Of a DNA stretch of 64,000 nt, positions 1-14,300 are shown piece after piece; position 1 is the first letter of the stretch; each line of letters starts with the position of its first letter. This stretch comes from Oxytricha trifallax (Eukaryota; Ciliophora; Spirotrichea; Sporadotrichida; Oxytrichidae). The DNA lies in the NCBI GenBank assembly GCA_000711775.1, contig ARYC01000206.1, forward strand, positions 108,008-172,007. The letters are read 5' to 3'. Below the pieces are notes generated by a model. It was not told where the DNA came from. It was given only the letters and a program-made list of their open reading frames with translations, and made no database searches. Made by a program: the position numbers and the translations under genes.

Positions 1-43
1 TTGATTGCATCATATTTATAATTAGGTCTAATGCTAAATAACT

Positions 44-196
44 ATGTCTATGAATTATAATTCTGTTAAGTTTATGCTAATTATTGCTACTTTTTTAGCT
101 ATTCTAATTTTAGAGGGTTTATGGCTTTACTTTGTAAAATATGCAGTGAGTTTAGTTTTTCCTGCTCTTTTTGAGTTGTTTTATTAGATTAATTGA
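44..196 (+). CDS. Possible 50-aa membrane peptide
   Basis: ATG at 44 to TGA at 194-196, read with ciliate code. About 20 hydrophobic residues (LIIATFLAILILEGLWLYF) would form one membrane helix. The frame is also open upstream to position 5, so it could be the end of a longer gene starting before the window. There is no recognisable family. AT-rich DNA with one stop codon gives many chance frames of this length, so this is weak. Confidence 0.25.
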
Positions 197-331
197 AAAT
201 ATTTGGCATGTTATTTTGGTTCTAGTGATGATCTCTTATCAATAGATGAAATTATACTTATAATATAGGTTAAATAACTTATTAAAATAAAATATTAATA
301 ATAATTGGATATTGCAATAAAACAGAAATAA

Positions 332-3300
332 ATGTTCAACATCTTTATAATTTAATTAATTATTGTCCAAAAAAAAACTTCTGAATAATTTAATTATAAG
401 TTTGAAGATACCAGAAATGAAAAGCTGCTAGATATTAAGAGTTAAGCGAAACTTGAAAAAGTGCATTCATAATAACAATTAAAGAGAGATGAGTTGACTT
501 TGCACTATAACCACAGAGTCTAGAAATTTATAGTTGATGTAAGTATTTTGATACTAACTTTTAATATTTACTGATATTCATTGATATTATAGATGCTCGA
601 TAAGCCGATAGTAGTTAAGAACTTTCAACCACCAAGCTAAAATTTTACCCATAGAGATTCACCATAAGAAGGTAAAATGCTGGGTTAGTTTAGGATATCC
701 TCAAGGACTTTCAAAACTTAAAGATAAAGAATTGAGGTAATTAGTTTTTTAATGTTCATTTTATTTAAAGTTACTCATTATAATATGATCAAATAAAGAC
801 TATTAATTAATTTTAGGATGCCATGCAAGAAAATGAGTTACTATACGGAGACAAATTAGCTGAGAAATTTGTGGATAAAACTAAGCTTTAGAATTTGAGA
901 GAGCGCCAAAAAGAAAAAGAAATTGTAAAAGAATTCAAATTTAAGCCAAAAACAAGTTTGGATAGAGTAAAAGAGACTCTCCTAAGAAATTAGTTTTACC
1001 TTTAACTTGATAATAATTAGCCAATTATACGAACAGACAGCGTAAGGAATAGAGGAGGTGGGGCGAGTGGCACTCATCGAGTTATGAGTCAATCATAGAA
1101 AAACAATTTGCTTTTGAAGATGGATACTATGAGTTCTGATGGAGGTAAATCATCGAATAGTTCTAAATTGAGAAGTTAGCATGAATCTATGCTTAATTAT
1201 GGCTCTGGAAGAACAAATAGAAACTACCTATTTAAATAGAAACTAAGGCACATTGATAATATTACTCAAAGTCAATTAAATTTCTTTAATTTTATATATA
1301 GATAGTCAATAAAATTCTATAATACCAAATTTAAGGATCTAGGGAACGATAAAAGTGAAATTAGAGAGGACAGTGATAATTATAAAAAATAATCTCATAG
1401 AAAAAGTCTTAGCAAGTTAGAAAATTTTGTATTTGATACTGAGATTAAGCCCAAGGATTTAAGGCCTGATTTGCATGTTAAATCTTATTTTAAGGGAACT
1501 TAATAGCTTGCAATCAAGCCTTAGTTGTCAAGAGAGTACTAATAATACACAAGAGATAAAATTCATGAGGTAAATTATGATAATTAAAGGCTATTGATAT
1601 CACCTGCTTTCCTGAAAGGATCTCACACTTCAAGAGATCATCAAAAAATTAAGTAAATATAAATGAATATGCGTCATTTTTTATTTTATTTTGAAGAACT
1701 AATAACAAGTCTAACATGCTTAAAAATATTTCAAGCAACATGGCAAATTATCAATCTAATAAGCCTAACTCCAACTCATCTTCTTTATTGCAATAAAAAA
1801 TGACTTCTTCATAAAAACTTACGAATTAAAGATCTCCAAGAATGAAACTATAAGGTCTTACAGAAAACATAATAAAGCAATTGGCTTAAACAAGCTCTCT
1901 CCACTCACTTAAAGAGCTATATGTTGATGGAAACTCCTCACCTTATATGCTCAATAAGATTGAACAACCTCTTGTTAATTTGCCAAATCTAATTTAACTT
2001 AGTCTTATAAATCACTAAATCGATAAAATTGAGAACATAAGCTTCTTGACACAGCTTAAAGCTTTAAATTTATCACATAACTAGATCACTGTAATAGAAA
2101 GACTAGAAAGTCTTAAGAATCTCGTCAGACTTGATTTATCCTTTAATTAGGTTAAGAGTATACCGTTTTAGGTATTCACTCGGTTATAAAATCTTGAGTA
2201 GCTAGATCTTAATAACAATCAGATTGAATGTACTTAAGACCTGAAGTCTCTAATTTGCAATAAGAAATTAACAAACTTAAATTTAAGTGGAAACCTTATT
2301 TGTTAAAATGAAGACTACATAGATGTTATATAACAGAACATTTACTGGATTTAAATTCTTGATGGAAAGCCAATATAAAAGGAGTAAAATTTGACAAATA
2401 TGAAAAATGGCAATAGTTTTAAAAGACATAGAAGTGATAGCAAAACTTAAAAGTAATAGAAAAAGATATTGAGCTTGAACTTCAACCTCGAAAAATAAGT
2501 CTTTAATTAAACCAAGAAAATAAAAAAGCAAGATGAAGAATTAATAAGTGCACTAGAGTACGTTAATGGACTTGAGGAAGAACTTCTAAACATAAAAATA
2601 AGTTCACTCTATAATTAATCTGCACTTTGCTCTCCAAGACAGCTTTCTAATTTTTATAACAGCGAAATAGATAGCTAGAATATTATCAATAAAGAAAGGC
2701 CACTCTCTCCATTAGATTAATAAAACAAAATTGAATTCAAATTTCCTGTTAGTACAGCTGCTTCACAAAATATAAGTGTTTTTGGTAATCCTTAAAACCT
2801 AAACTCATCTACTCCAAGAATATTGACATCTAAAAAGTTGACTAGTGATTTACTGACTGGAAATCTCACTCCTTGCAATGAGGAAGATGAAAAATCTTTT
2901 AAGAAAATTACAAAAAATTTAAACTCAGCTTTTGACTAAACCCAAAAATATGAGCGATGTACATCAGCTTTAAATTTAGAAAGATAAAGTATCCAACTTT
3001 CGTAAAGCAAAATAAATATAGGGACAAAAGTCATATAAAAAGATTTATCGTAGGATTAACTTTAAGAGCATCTTAAAAAGTTATAAGTTGATTAAAAATA
3101 GATCACAGAGAGACAAGAACTTCTGAAAACTAAGATTTAATATAAGAGTGAAGCTTTAAGGCAGTATGATTACCAAATTAAAGATATTATGGTTAAAATA
3201 ATGGATCTAAGCTAAAAGATAAGTATTTAATGTGACTCTATAACTTCAATATAATATCAGACTTCAGTCCAAGGAGTCATAGATGAAAGAATAAAGTATA

Positions 3301-6300
3301 TAAAGAAGCACTTACTTTGGAGAATTGATGCTCTTAAAAACAAAAGCAAACTTATAACCCTAAATTAGTAACTTTAATTCTTGACTCTTGAGCTAAACTT
3401 TTAAAAACATAGCAAGTAAAGTTAGGAAATAGTTCTGTAATCTGAGACTGCTGCTCTGCCACACTTCCAGTCATTAATATCTCTAAACATGGTAAATTAG
3501 CTTTAATAACTTATTAGTTTCATCAAGTTAAAGCAGCAAAAGCTTTAAGCCAAGCTCCATGACTTAGAAAATAAAATTAAGCTTTAGACGTAATTTAGTA
3601 AGCAAGAACTTATGGATCAGAGCATCTATGAATTTTATAATAACCTTGACTTACCAAATTAAGCCAAGCAATTACTAAAGTAGAATGAATATGATGTTCA
3701 AAAAAGCTTGAAAAAGTTCACAAAATAAGAAAAGCTTATAGAATAAAAGCAAGGATTACTTGAGTAAATTATTATTGCAATTATACACTCATTAGATTTT
3801 ACTAAATTTTATAATTTACAAATATATTTCCACAATAATCATGATTAGATACATCTAATCAAGGAATATAAGGCAGCTTAGAATTAGTTACAAGAAAAAT
3901 TTGATAGCATATAGGTTATTAAAGATAGAATAAATGAGTTTTAGCAGTCTGAAATGGGAAATAAAATAAGCATGCTTGTTAAAAAATTAAAAAGTATAGA
4001 AATTGAAAAGAAGAAATTAGCTCAAAGATTGATAAATCTGTATTATTCAATCCTTGTTTTAAAGTAAATATGATTTTTAAGTTTAATAAGAAGAAATGAA
4101 AGCTTGATAAATAAGTAAGAAAAAGAAGAAATAGATCAATTACATTCTTAAATAGCATCTTTGATCTAGTCAATACCAGATTTCCAATTGAAGGATACTT
4201 CAAAACACTTAAAATCAAAATCCAAACAATCTCTATCTCCATCTAGATCATAAGATTCTATTCTTACCTAGATGGTTGATAAGTAGAAATAACTTATTTA
4301 GCTTGTTTAACACTTTTAAGATAAAGAAAAATCTCAAGCTCAGGTCTTAAGGTAAAGCCAAAACTTGAATGATCTCGATGCCTATTTATAAAGCACCACT
4401 ATGATAAGTCCGACTCAAATGTTAAATAATGGGGGTTTCTGTCAGGATCAGTATTAACTTCATACTAATTCAAACAACATATTGCCATCTACCACAAATA
4501 TGACCTAGTCCAATAACAGTATGATGAGAACTTTCGATAATAACAATCCATTAATGACAAGCAATGGATTTTACACTACTTAGCAATAAGAGCTAGATTA
4601 CTTCAGACATTAACATAACATCTTAAAGTAACAGCTAGTTGAGAGTGAACATGAAAGAGATTAGTTGTAGATTGAGTTTATAAAAAAGAAAGACAAATAT
4701 GAATCCACTTTAAAGAATATTAGAGAGTAAATAACTGAAAAAGAGCTTAAATATAGCTAATTGTTTAAGGAGATGTAGCATTAAGTCTAAGAGCTCTAGT
4801 TGAAAAATAACAATATGATTAAAATCAACTCAGACCTTATTAAGAAAGTTTGTAACTCAGAAAAAGAAGACAGTTTCCATAACAATTAACATTAAGACTC
4901 AGTAATAATGTAAAACATTGCTAAAGTTAAGCGATTGGAGTGGTTTGTACAAATGCAAAGTGGCCTCGTTGAAGATATAGTGAAACAGAAATCTGAACTA
5001 GAAACTAAATACAAGAATTTTAATTTAAAAAGCCTTCACGACATTGAAAGAATTAGTACAACAGGGGATATGAGACAAGGCAAGGGTTTGACTATTGATA
5101 GTAGATCATTGAGCACAGAAAGCTTTCATGATAGGTAGTTCCAATCGAATGATATGAGATAGATTCAAAACTTCTTTAAAGACAGTAGTTAAACTAAAAA
5201 TAGTAGAGCTAACATGCCAACAGAGCTCACTCAAAATACTGAAAATAATATGATAGATTTTTAAAATTTAAACTAAAATAAATAGTATTATTAAATATAA
5301 ATTTATTGCATTGAAAAGGATTTTCTTAAATTTTAGTCAATTTAAAAGAGATCAGAATATTTTTTTCTTTTAATTGCTAATTTTACTAAATATGATAAGG
5401 TAGTTATTTGAGGTTTTCCAGAAGAATTACTTATTAGGCTAAGATTAATAAGACATCAATTTAGGTTAGCAATATTCCCAAGACTAGCAAAATCATTAAC
5501 AATCAATTTAAAACTAAAACAATTTCTACTAAAGTGTAAACCATTAAAAATCTTTCAAGACTCTAAGTGCTAAGGACTTGCCTCTTTAAAGAGCAAGCCA
5601 AACTTAACAATAAAGCGTAAATACTACAAAAGACTCCTTAAAACTTATAAACTAAAAAGCAAAGCAAACTCAGTTAAAAAAGTAGTCAATAGATAAGCAA
5701 ACCAACGATCTCTTTTCACCAAAGATTTTGAATAAAAACTACACATAACATTAAAATCAAACCAATAACCACAGTAACTCTGGGGACATCAATCAAAGCA
5801 TTTAATTGATCAACAACACCAATTTACTTATAAATAATAATGAATTGAGTTGTTAGCAGCTGCCTAGTTTATTCGATGGACAAGACAGTGATATAATGAT
5901 AATTCCGCAATTAGATACTGCCTAATAGAGTACTCTGAATATTTATCAATAGCAATATTCGTTTAATGATATAACTAAAATAATAATTGATTTAGATTAA
6001 TTTCAATTATTGAGTGAAAGATTATCGATATAAGAACTATCAGAGGCTTATTAATTAATCTAAAGAAAATTTGAGTCAATTTAATTGGGTATCTTTTATA
6101 ATTGCGGTAGGAATGTCCTTCACATAAAACTAAGTGTGGGTAGAGCTTCAAGCAATGAACTTAAAAATTAAATTAATTGAGAATTTCTCATAATTCTCAG
6201 TAATTTAATATAAAATTAGAAAATTAAAAGTGGATTTATAAATATAAATTATTTATTCTTTTAATAGTAACATTCTCGGTGGTGGAAGTAGTCAACATAG

Positions 6301-6753
6301 CAGTGCTTCAAACATGAATAACATCCACTCTAATATTGATAAAATAAATTTGGTAATTAACTTTTATAAACACCAAATTTTAAACTTATTTATCTTATCA
6401 TTAACAGCAGTCGGTACAGCATGAACAACGTATGGACAGTGGGAGCATTGCAACCAATTTAAGTTCAATAACAAACTTTAGATCAGCTAGACAGTCAATC
6501 TTAATAGTCTCTAATTCAAACTTTTGGGAAACAAGGACAACTTAAGAGTGCATTTGGGCGATAGAAATCTCTCTAAAATATTCAAATAAATAAGGGAAAT
6601 AGTGCTGGTGGATCGATGCAAGGTGGTTCATAATATACTAGTGTGCAAAACTCTGAGAGAAGTTCGGATGGGTAAACAAAATTGAAAATAGTAAATAGCC
6701 AAACTTAAAAGCCGAGGAATATCTCAAATATCATAAGAACGAATAAGAGATGA
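332..6753 (+). CDS. Leucine-rich-repeat plus long coiled-coil protein
   Basis: Starts at ATG 332. Early introns are clear (GTAAGTATTTTG...TATAG from about 541; GTAATTAG...TTTTAG from about 736). After a Ser/Asn-rich N-terminus, several leucine-rich repeats lie at about 1900-2390, with cores such as LKALNLSHNQI, LVRLDLSFNQV and LEQLDLNNNQI, closed by an LRR cap-like segment. From about 2400 to 4000 the protein is Lys/Glu/Gln-rich and predicted coiled coil, and it stays low-complexity to the end. This layout resembles centriolar or axonemal LRR proteins, but I cannot name the orthologue. Around 5391-5414 a 22-nt segment between two AAG copies contains TGA; treating it as a tiny intron or IES continues the frame into a Gln/Asn-rich tail ending at TGA 6751-6753. 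The link between the part before about 5400 and the tail is uncertain, and two genes are possible. Confidence 0.65.
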
Positions 6754-6960
6754 GAAATCGTATTATTTTGTACGAGTTCAAGTTAACTAGTAGGAAAGGA
6801 AATTATGGAAACTTTAGACATGCTCATAATTTGATATAAAAGTTAATTTTTAATGAATAAGTTAGTTATGATTATTACTTAATCTCCATAGTTTACTAAA
6901 TCAAACCTTATTATCAGTTGTCTTAACATTAATTTTTACTATGATATCATTCCCATTTTT

Positions 6961-7482
6961 TCATACGCGCTCCCCATGTTCAATATGTTGCTCCTCGAAA
7001 ATTGAGTTCTTTGTGTTGTTCTTGGGAGCCTTCTTTTATAGAGCTTTTTGAATGAGTTCCTCGTCATCAGACTTGCCCTTGTTCTTTTTAAATTCTTCAT
7101 AATCCTAATCGATCTTTGGAATGTTCATTTCTAGAGTAGTCATTCTCTAATATGCGCTTTCTAGCTTGTTTTTCATATCTTTGTGCTTATCAATCAAATA
7201 AATAAATCATTCAAATTAAAAAAGCCATTGTAATTTATCAATCATGCATTGATAAAATTTATCAATCTCTTCTTTGACGATGGTTATACAAGCAAATATC
7301 ATGCATGCACATAATACAGTGAAACCAGCAGCTACACCTCCCTTGGCAGGCTCATTAAGAGTAGGGAAATATAATAAAAATATTTTATATTGGAAACCAT
7401 GAAGTTTGTGAGAAGCGAAAGTTTTTGTGTGGGTGGCTGTGTAAATGTACTTCTCTCCAGATACTAATCCTAGGAAAAGCAT
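6961..7482 (-). CDS. Small single-pass membrane protein, unknown
   Basis: ATG at 7482 (complement), TGA at 6961-6963. As it stands the frame meets a stop after residue 88. Removing a 38-bp IES with one copy of its 10-bp pointer (TTATCAATCA on the + strand, 7187-7196 and 7235-7244) joins ...QCMIDK to HKDMKNKLESAY and gives a continuous 157-aa protein. It has one membrane segment (GVAAGFTVLCACMIFACITI) around residues 50-70, then a charged, likely helical tail rich in Lys and Glu. No family is recognised. The position next to OSGEP carries no functional hint, because spirotrich genes usually become separate nanochromosomes. Confidence 0.6.
7187..7244. other. IES with 10-bp pointer TTATCAATCA
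   Basis: Direct repeats TTATCAATCA at 7187-7196 and 7235-7244 flank 38 bp of AT-rich DNA containing in-frame TGA codons. Deleting the spacer plus one repeat removes 48 bp and restores the frame of the membrane-protein gene. Confidence 0.85.
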
Positions 7483-7620
7483 AATATTATTAATATAAAA
7501 ATTTAATTTGTATGATTTTATTAATGAATTTTCTATTTTACATAATGGCTGCTGTGAAAATTTAAAGGTACTTCATTTTCAATGTAATAGGATGTGATTT
7601 TATTTTATATTATAAAACAG

Positions 7621-8853
<1,233 letters not shown>

Positions 8854-8913
8854 TAAATTATTAATAATAATACATTTAATTTGCTATTTTAATTAATAAA
8901 ATTAATAAGTGAA

Positions 8914-10411
8914 ATGGGTTAGGTTTTAGATAGATTATGGGGACCTCAATCACATCTTGAACTCACTCAATAAATTGAATTTGAAGGAGTAATCGAATTC
9001 TAATTAATATAATAAATTCTAATATTCAATTAATATAGTGGTTAAGAGTATTTCAAAGAGAGATAGTTTATGAGAATGATCGTGAATCGTAAAATTCACT
9101 TTTGAATCAAATAAATAATCTTCAGCAGAACTAAGTTGGATCTAATTCTGTGCGTTCCTATACAAATAATCAAAATTAATTACTCTCGTAGCTGGGAGTA
9201 GACACGGATAAATTAGATAATTTAATTGACATTTCCCCTGACTTAGCTACATAGACACCAAATAACGGGGATTCATAAGCCAATTAATCTCAAAGAAACT
9301 AGTAATAAAGAATTGAGAGATGGACTCACGTGCTTCAATACACTGAGCTTTGTGGGGACAGATTAAGGTTTTACTCTTAAAAACCTGATAGGCTTCAGAG
9401 AAACCATATTGTAAGTTACTCTTTCGTTTAAGTTACTTTGCTAATACATACACAATTACCTTCATATTTAAATATCTTATAAATATATAGTCAACTAATT
9501 ACCAGTTTGTGATCTACAGAAAGAATGGGTTAGTAGAGTATGATGATAAAACTTAATCATTTATTTTGCTACTTTAAGATTCTACAGCTAAATTTAAATA
9601 AAAGTAAGATTTTCGAAGATTTTTAAGTATTTTTCTCTAGAAAGCTTAAGTTTGAATGTATTGATAGAAACCAGTACTTATAATTTAAAATGAAAATTTT
9701 TATTAAATTAAAGCATTTATTTAATAATAACATGGATAGATTGTTTAAAGAAAACTTAAAGACCTCAGTGGGCTGACCCCGAAGTGAATTCTTGCTATAT
9801 TTGTGAAACTGAGTTCTCTTTAATTAATCGACAACATCACTGCAGGAAATGTGGAACGGTAAGTTAAAAAAAATTCAATCTTAATTTATCAAATTTGATA
9901 ATAAACTTTCTATTAATTTCTCATACATCTATCTTAATAAAATTATGATTTACAGGCTGTGTGCAAAACATGCTCAAACTACTTCATTAGACTTCCAGAA
10001 TTTGCATATTATAGAAGAGTAAGAACTTGTAGAAATTGTATGGAAAATATCCAATAAAAAGAAAAAATCCTCGCAATGCGTAGACAAGCCGAATAGCGTT
10101 AGTAGTTAATTAATGGTGGGGCCACAAGCAGCACTTATAATCAATAATACATCTAAGGATAAGATGGTCAACCCTACTTCGAAGGAATGATGTCGAAGAG
10201 TGATAGACCTTAGGATAGACTAAATACTTAATAAATCATTAACAATAATCCAGGTGGAGAGTAGTAGCAGGAAAATAGTTTAACATTGATTGATTAACTG
10301 GAAATCAGGTATCTGAGAGACAATCAGGGATATAACTCATTTAATAATCATATTTCCAATAATCCTGATGAGTCAAATAGCTATCTACACTTATCTTAAT
10401 TCCCTGCATGA
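8914..10411 (+). CDS. FYVE zinc-finger protein, probable PI3P binder
   Basis: ATG 8914, TGA 10409-10411. FYVE domains bind phosphatidylinositol 3-phosphate on endosomes. The C-terminal half carries one: WADPEV, CYICETEF, the basic signature RQHHCRKCGT, then after an intron (GTAAGTTA...TTTACAG, ending about 9955) AVCKTCSNYFI, RLPE and VRTCRNCM, giving the eight zinc-ligand cysteines. Upstream, WTHVLQYTELCGDRLRFY and YQFVIYRKNG may be a lipid- or protein-binding (PH-like) module, but this is a guess. Other introns: GTAATCGAA...AATATAG (about 8992-9041) and GTAAGTTACTC...ATATAG (from about 9410). Between about 9685 and 9770 the frame shifts across very AT-rich DNA, so an unresolved intron or IES lies there. 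The Gln/Asn-rich tail is probably disordered. Confidence 0.85.
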
Positions 10412-10618
10412 TAAAGAGTTCTAATAATAAATAAGTTTAGAAGTGTAATATATCAATTTTAAGTAAAAAGTAATTCATGTAAAATATCAATAAAAATTTA
10501 TATTTTTTAAGTAATAAATGTAACTTAACATAGATTGATATCCAATATTAATATTGACAATTTTTACACAAAAAAGATATTGAAATAATAAATTAACCAC
10601 GAAATTAATTAATAAAAA

Positions 10619-11182
10619 ATGATAGGAAAATAACTTATTAGAATTTCAAGGAACAATCTCTTCAAAAGTAAAATAAATATTTATTCTTACAATATTTATT
10701 GTAGATACTGCTTAGAGATAAGTTGGTACAGCTGGAAAAGGTCAAGTGCCCTAATAAGTTGGGTCGTTTGAATTGTCTTTTCAAATTCCACCCAGATATT
10801 TCTTAGTATCTTACAAGCTAACTGATACTTTCGCTGACCATTAAGGTAATCTTAACACAATTTCATGCAATTTATTTGCGGTTAAATTGGCTTCTAATAT
10901 TTTGCAATAGAACAATTCAAAGAAGAGCATAGTGAGAAAGTGAAGAGGTTAATAGAATAACAACGCATTTTATTTCGTGGAGATATTAAAAACACAGAGG
11001 GTGACTCATATTCAGAGATCTTTTTCTTGTATAATACCAAGGATGAAAGGGAGCCACATTAATTTATAATGAGTGACTTGTACTATCAAAATGGGCTAGT
11101 CAAGCAGTGGGAAATAAAAGAACTAGATTTGATGCATGCTGAGAGAGACGACGAGATCATGGTTAGTGCAAAGTACAGATGA
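10619..11182 (+). CDS. YciI-domain protein, probably mitochondrial
   Basis: ATG 10619-10621, TGA 11180-11182, with two introns (GTAAAATAAATA...TTGTAG; GTAATCTTAACAC...CAATAG). The spliced N-terminus MIGKQLIRISRNNLFK is basic and lacks acidic residues, like a mitochondrial presequence. The rest fits the YciI (YCII) dimeric alpha-beta barrel fold: PPRYFLVSYKLTD (strand 1), a helix with EEHSEKVKRLIEQQ, a central GDI/SEIFFLYNTKD strand, then SDLYYQNGLVKQWEIKELD, the typical end in which a residue pair before 'GLV' precedes a Trp-containing last strand. Function in eukaryotes is unclear. The family call rests on pattern similarity only. Confidence 0.6.
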
Positions 11183-11337
11183 ACCACTCTCTTTTGAATG
11201 AGTTGCGTTTAAAGCGATGTTTTAATCTGATGTTATTTAAAATTAAAAAGTTTAATTAAACAAGTTGAAATAAAGAAATTAGGCAATATTGCTAAGTATA
11301 TTCCTGAATTAAGAGTTAATAAATATATAATTTAAAA

Positions 11338-14300
11338 ATGAATAGTGGCAGAGAAGAGCCAGACAGCAAAAAGGCTGCCTCTTCTGCTTCTGCTGAACGA
11401 GACTAGAATTAGTCTCGACACCAGAATGAAGGGGGTGGCAATTAATATTAGCAGAGATAGCAATAATAAAATGGCAACTAATAAGCAGAAGGGGGTGTAA
11501 ATAACACTCGTTTGATTTTAATGATCTTTGTGGGATGTTTTGTCATGGATTTTGTAACAAGAAGTTTCTTCGCAGCTGATGAGCCTGATGAGGCAAAGAA
11601 AGTTTAAAATTAGCACGGACACTCTCATGGTGAAGGTCATGAACATGGAAATTTGCATGAAACAGAGTACATGAAAGAAGCTTCTAGAAAATATAACAGA
11701 GAAGACTATTCTGATGAGCAAGCTGATATGCAAAGTGGAGGAGTGAGAATTCAGGACTCTTCTATTCAAAACCCCAAAACCCCTTAGTGAGGTTTATAAG
11801 TGCTTTGATTTGTAGGGTATAGTTGGGGTCTTATTGGGGTTAGTAGAGAAAACGCAAGTTTTATGTGAATTTAATGAATATTTAATGAGTATTAATGTGC
11901 TTAATTCAAACAAATTTTATCTGCTTATCTTTGTGGTATCTCTTGAACTTAGCTCTCTTTAATGTTTCAAGTATATCTTCTAATGATGATCTTGGATATG
12001 CTGGAGCTCTTACTATGATCATCTCAACCATTTTCTTAATCTAAGTGCATACATCTTCTTGCTTTATATGTTTAACAGCCATGCTTATTGATTACTTTTC
12101 TTGCTTTGTTCCGAAGTACGACATACTTTCCATATCGCACTCTAAAATAATTGCTGCTACCGCCCAGACATCCCACTAAACAGAGCCATTAGTCCACTTC
12201 TCTCTTATTGGGAAGTACCCAGGTGTGCCTAGCACTTTAGCTAAAGTCACTATTTCTTACCTTATTGCTCTATTGAAATCAATGACTACTATTTCTAAAG
12301 GACAGAGATTTAGCATTACATTTTCTGGCTTCAAATCTCTATGAACATACCCTAGATCATGCAGCTCTTTCACACCCTTGGTCATTTCCGTGAGTATCTC
12401 ATTCAAGTCATCTAGGTATCTATTATGGTAGAGATATTCTCTTAGAGTCATTTCAAATTTCTTAAGTCGTGGTGCAATAAAACCATGTCCAAGAATAACT
12501 CCATCGAGTTTAAGCAAGTTCTTGCATTACCTTTTATGAGCCTCTCTTAGTATTATGTATTCATTGGCAAACTCATTTTGATACTGCTCGTTCCTAATAA
12601 GATATTTGAAAGGATATACTTTATAAGCATACTCATCAACTACTATGAGTTTTGCCTTGTTAGGCACATCAATATGTAAATAGTTGTCAATGCAAAAACT
12701 GAGATCTACTGCATTTAATGCAGGTATATACATAGCTCTCTCTTACAAGCATGCTATATATAATTCATTAGCTGGTTGGTTCATTGACTCAAAACGTTTC
12801 TGCTTCTTAAGTCTCTCTTCCTGCTCTCTTTAAGACTCTACAGTATTGGACTTTCTCTTGGCTGGTATAAGTTTTTATGTTTCTTTATCTTGCATTAAAA
12901 ACTCACTTAAATGATGTTTTTGCATGTGTCTTTTAACTTTAGCTGAGTGAGTGTAAGACTTCATGCAAGTCGTGCACTAATACCTGCCATCGACCTTTTC
13001 GTGCTTAAAATATATCTTATCTCTCCCAGAGTGCATCTCTTTGATGTGCCTCTTCAAGCTCGAATCAGTTGAGAAGAAATTTTAGCATTCATGACATTAG
13101 AATTCTTTAATCTTTTCTAGTGGGAGATGTTCTTTTAACTCCTCAACATCTTCGATTAGCGTTTAAATACTTATCTCTGCTCTCTGCTTCCTGATATTTA
13201 TTTCTAGAACAAACACCTCTGATTCAAACTCAAGAGCTTTAAGCTCTGGCTCCTTTTCAATGTATATGATCTCTGGCTTCTTAGTTTATCCAAAGTTTAG
13301 CTAAGATTATCCACTGCCAAGAGAGACTGCTTTGCGATTTAAGTTAGCCGCCATGTTTAAATTCAAATTTAAATTTCTATTATAAAGCTCTAATAACCTC
13401 TCTAGTTATAGTAACTTTGTATAGGAGTTGGTACTGCAACAACAATGGTTGATTCTTAGGCGTTAGACATCATATTTATACTAAGTTTATAACTATAAAT
13501 TTTCTAAATTCATGCTTAATATTTTTAATTTTGGTACCAACTTAGAAAAAATTCAGGTTGGTACTGGTACCAATTAGGTTTTGAACCATTTTGGAACTTT
13601 TCCATTAAAACCTCATTAGTTTAAAACTAGGTACTAATTAAGTTTTGGTACTATTAAATTGGTACCAATTAAAATTAAACGGAATTAGTACCAGTACTAA
13701 TTAAATTTAAACAAATTTAGCACTAATTTAATGGAACTAAATTGATAAAAATGGAGCTCAATCTCTGCAGTTTGTTACAGCTTCTGCAAACTTTCTCCAC
13801 GTATCTTTGCAGGGTTGACCTCCTATAAGATGCCCATATTTAATAGTAAGATTTTAAACAATAGGATCCAGAAGTCTATAAGTTATAATTTGAAATTCAT
13901 TAATAGGAAGAGGAACAAAGATGGAATCACTCAATGATCAAATGAAAAGAGTCGAGGCTCAAGAAATGATATCAAGATTCAGAAGTAAGGAAGATCTCTA
14001 TCGATACCTAACTTTACATGGTAAGATAACTTGATGACTATTAACATATTATACAGTTGGTTTATTCCTTCCAACGATGGAAGGTACCAAAATTTCATTC
14101 TTGAAAGCAATACTTTGTGAGGAGAAGAAAGCTTTTAAAAATAAAGAGATTAAACTAATCGAAATTCCCAACTACCCTGAGATTTCAGTCACTAATCTTT
14201 ATGAGGATGCCATGTAAGATGAGGAAGTGGTAGTTTACCTTCCTACCAAGAAACAACTCTCTAATAAACTCCCAGAGAGGAACTTCTTCTTTGGTGTTCT

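Noticed and set aside
5459..5731. Alternative frame (SNIPKTSKIINNQ...) after the LRR/coiled-coil part
   Set aside because: It ends at TGA 5729-5731, while another frame continues for several hundred codons with steadier composition (KTLSAKDLPLQ, DLFSPKILNKN). Not certain.
9660..9770. IES with pointer ACTTA or TTTAAA in the FYVE gene
   Set aside because: Removing either candidate gives the wrong frame for the downstream WADPEV segment, so the joint is left unresolved.
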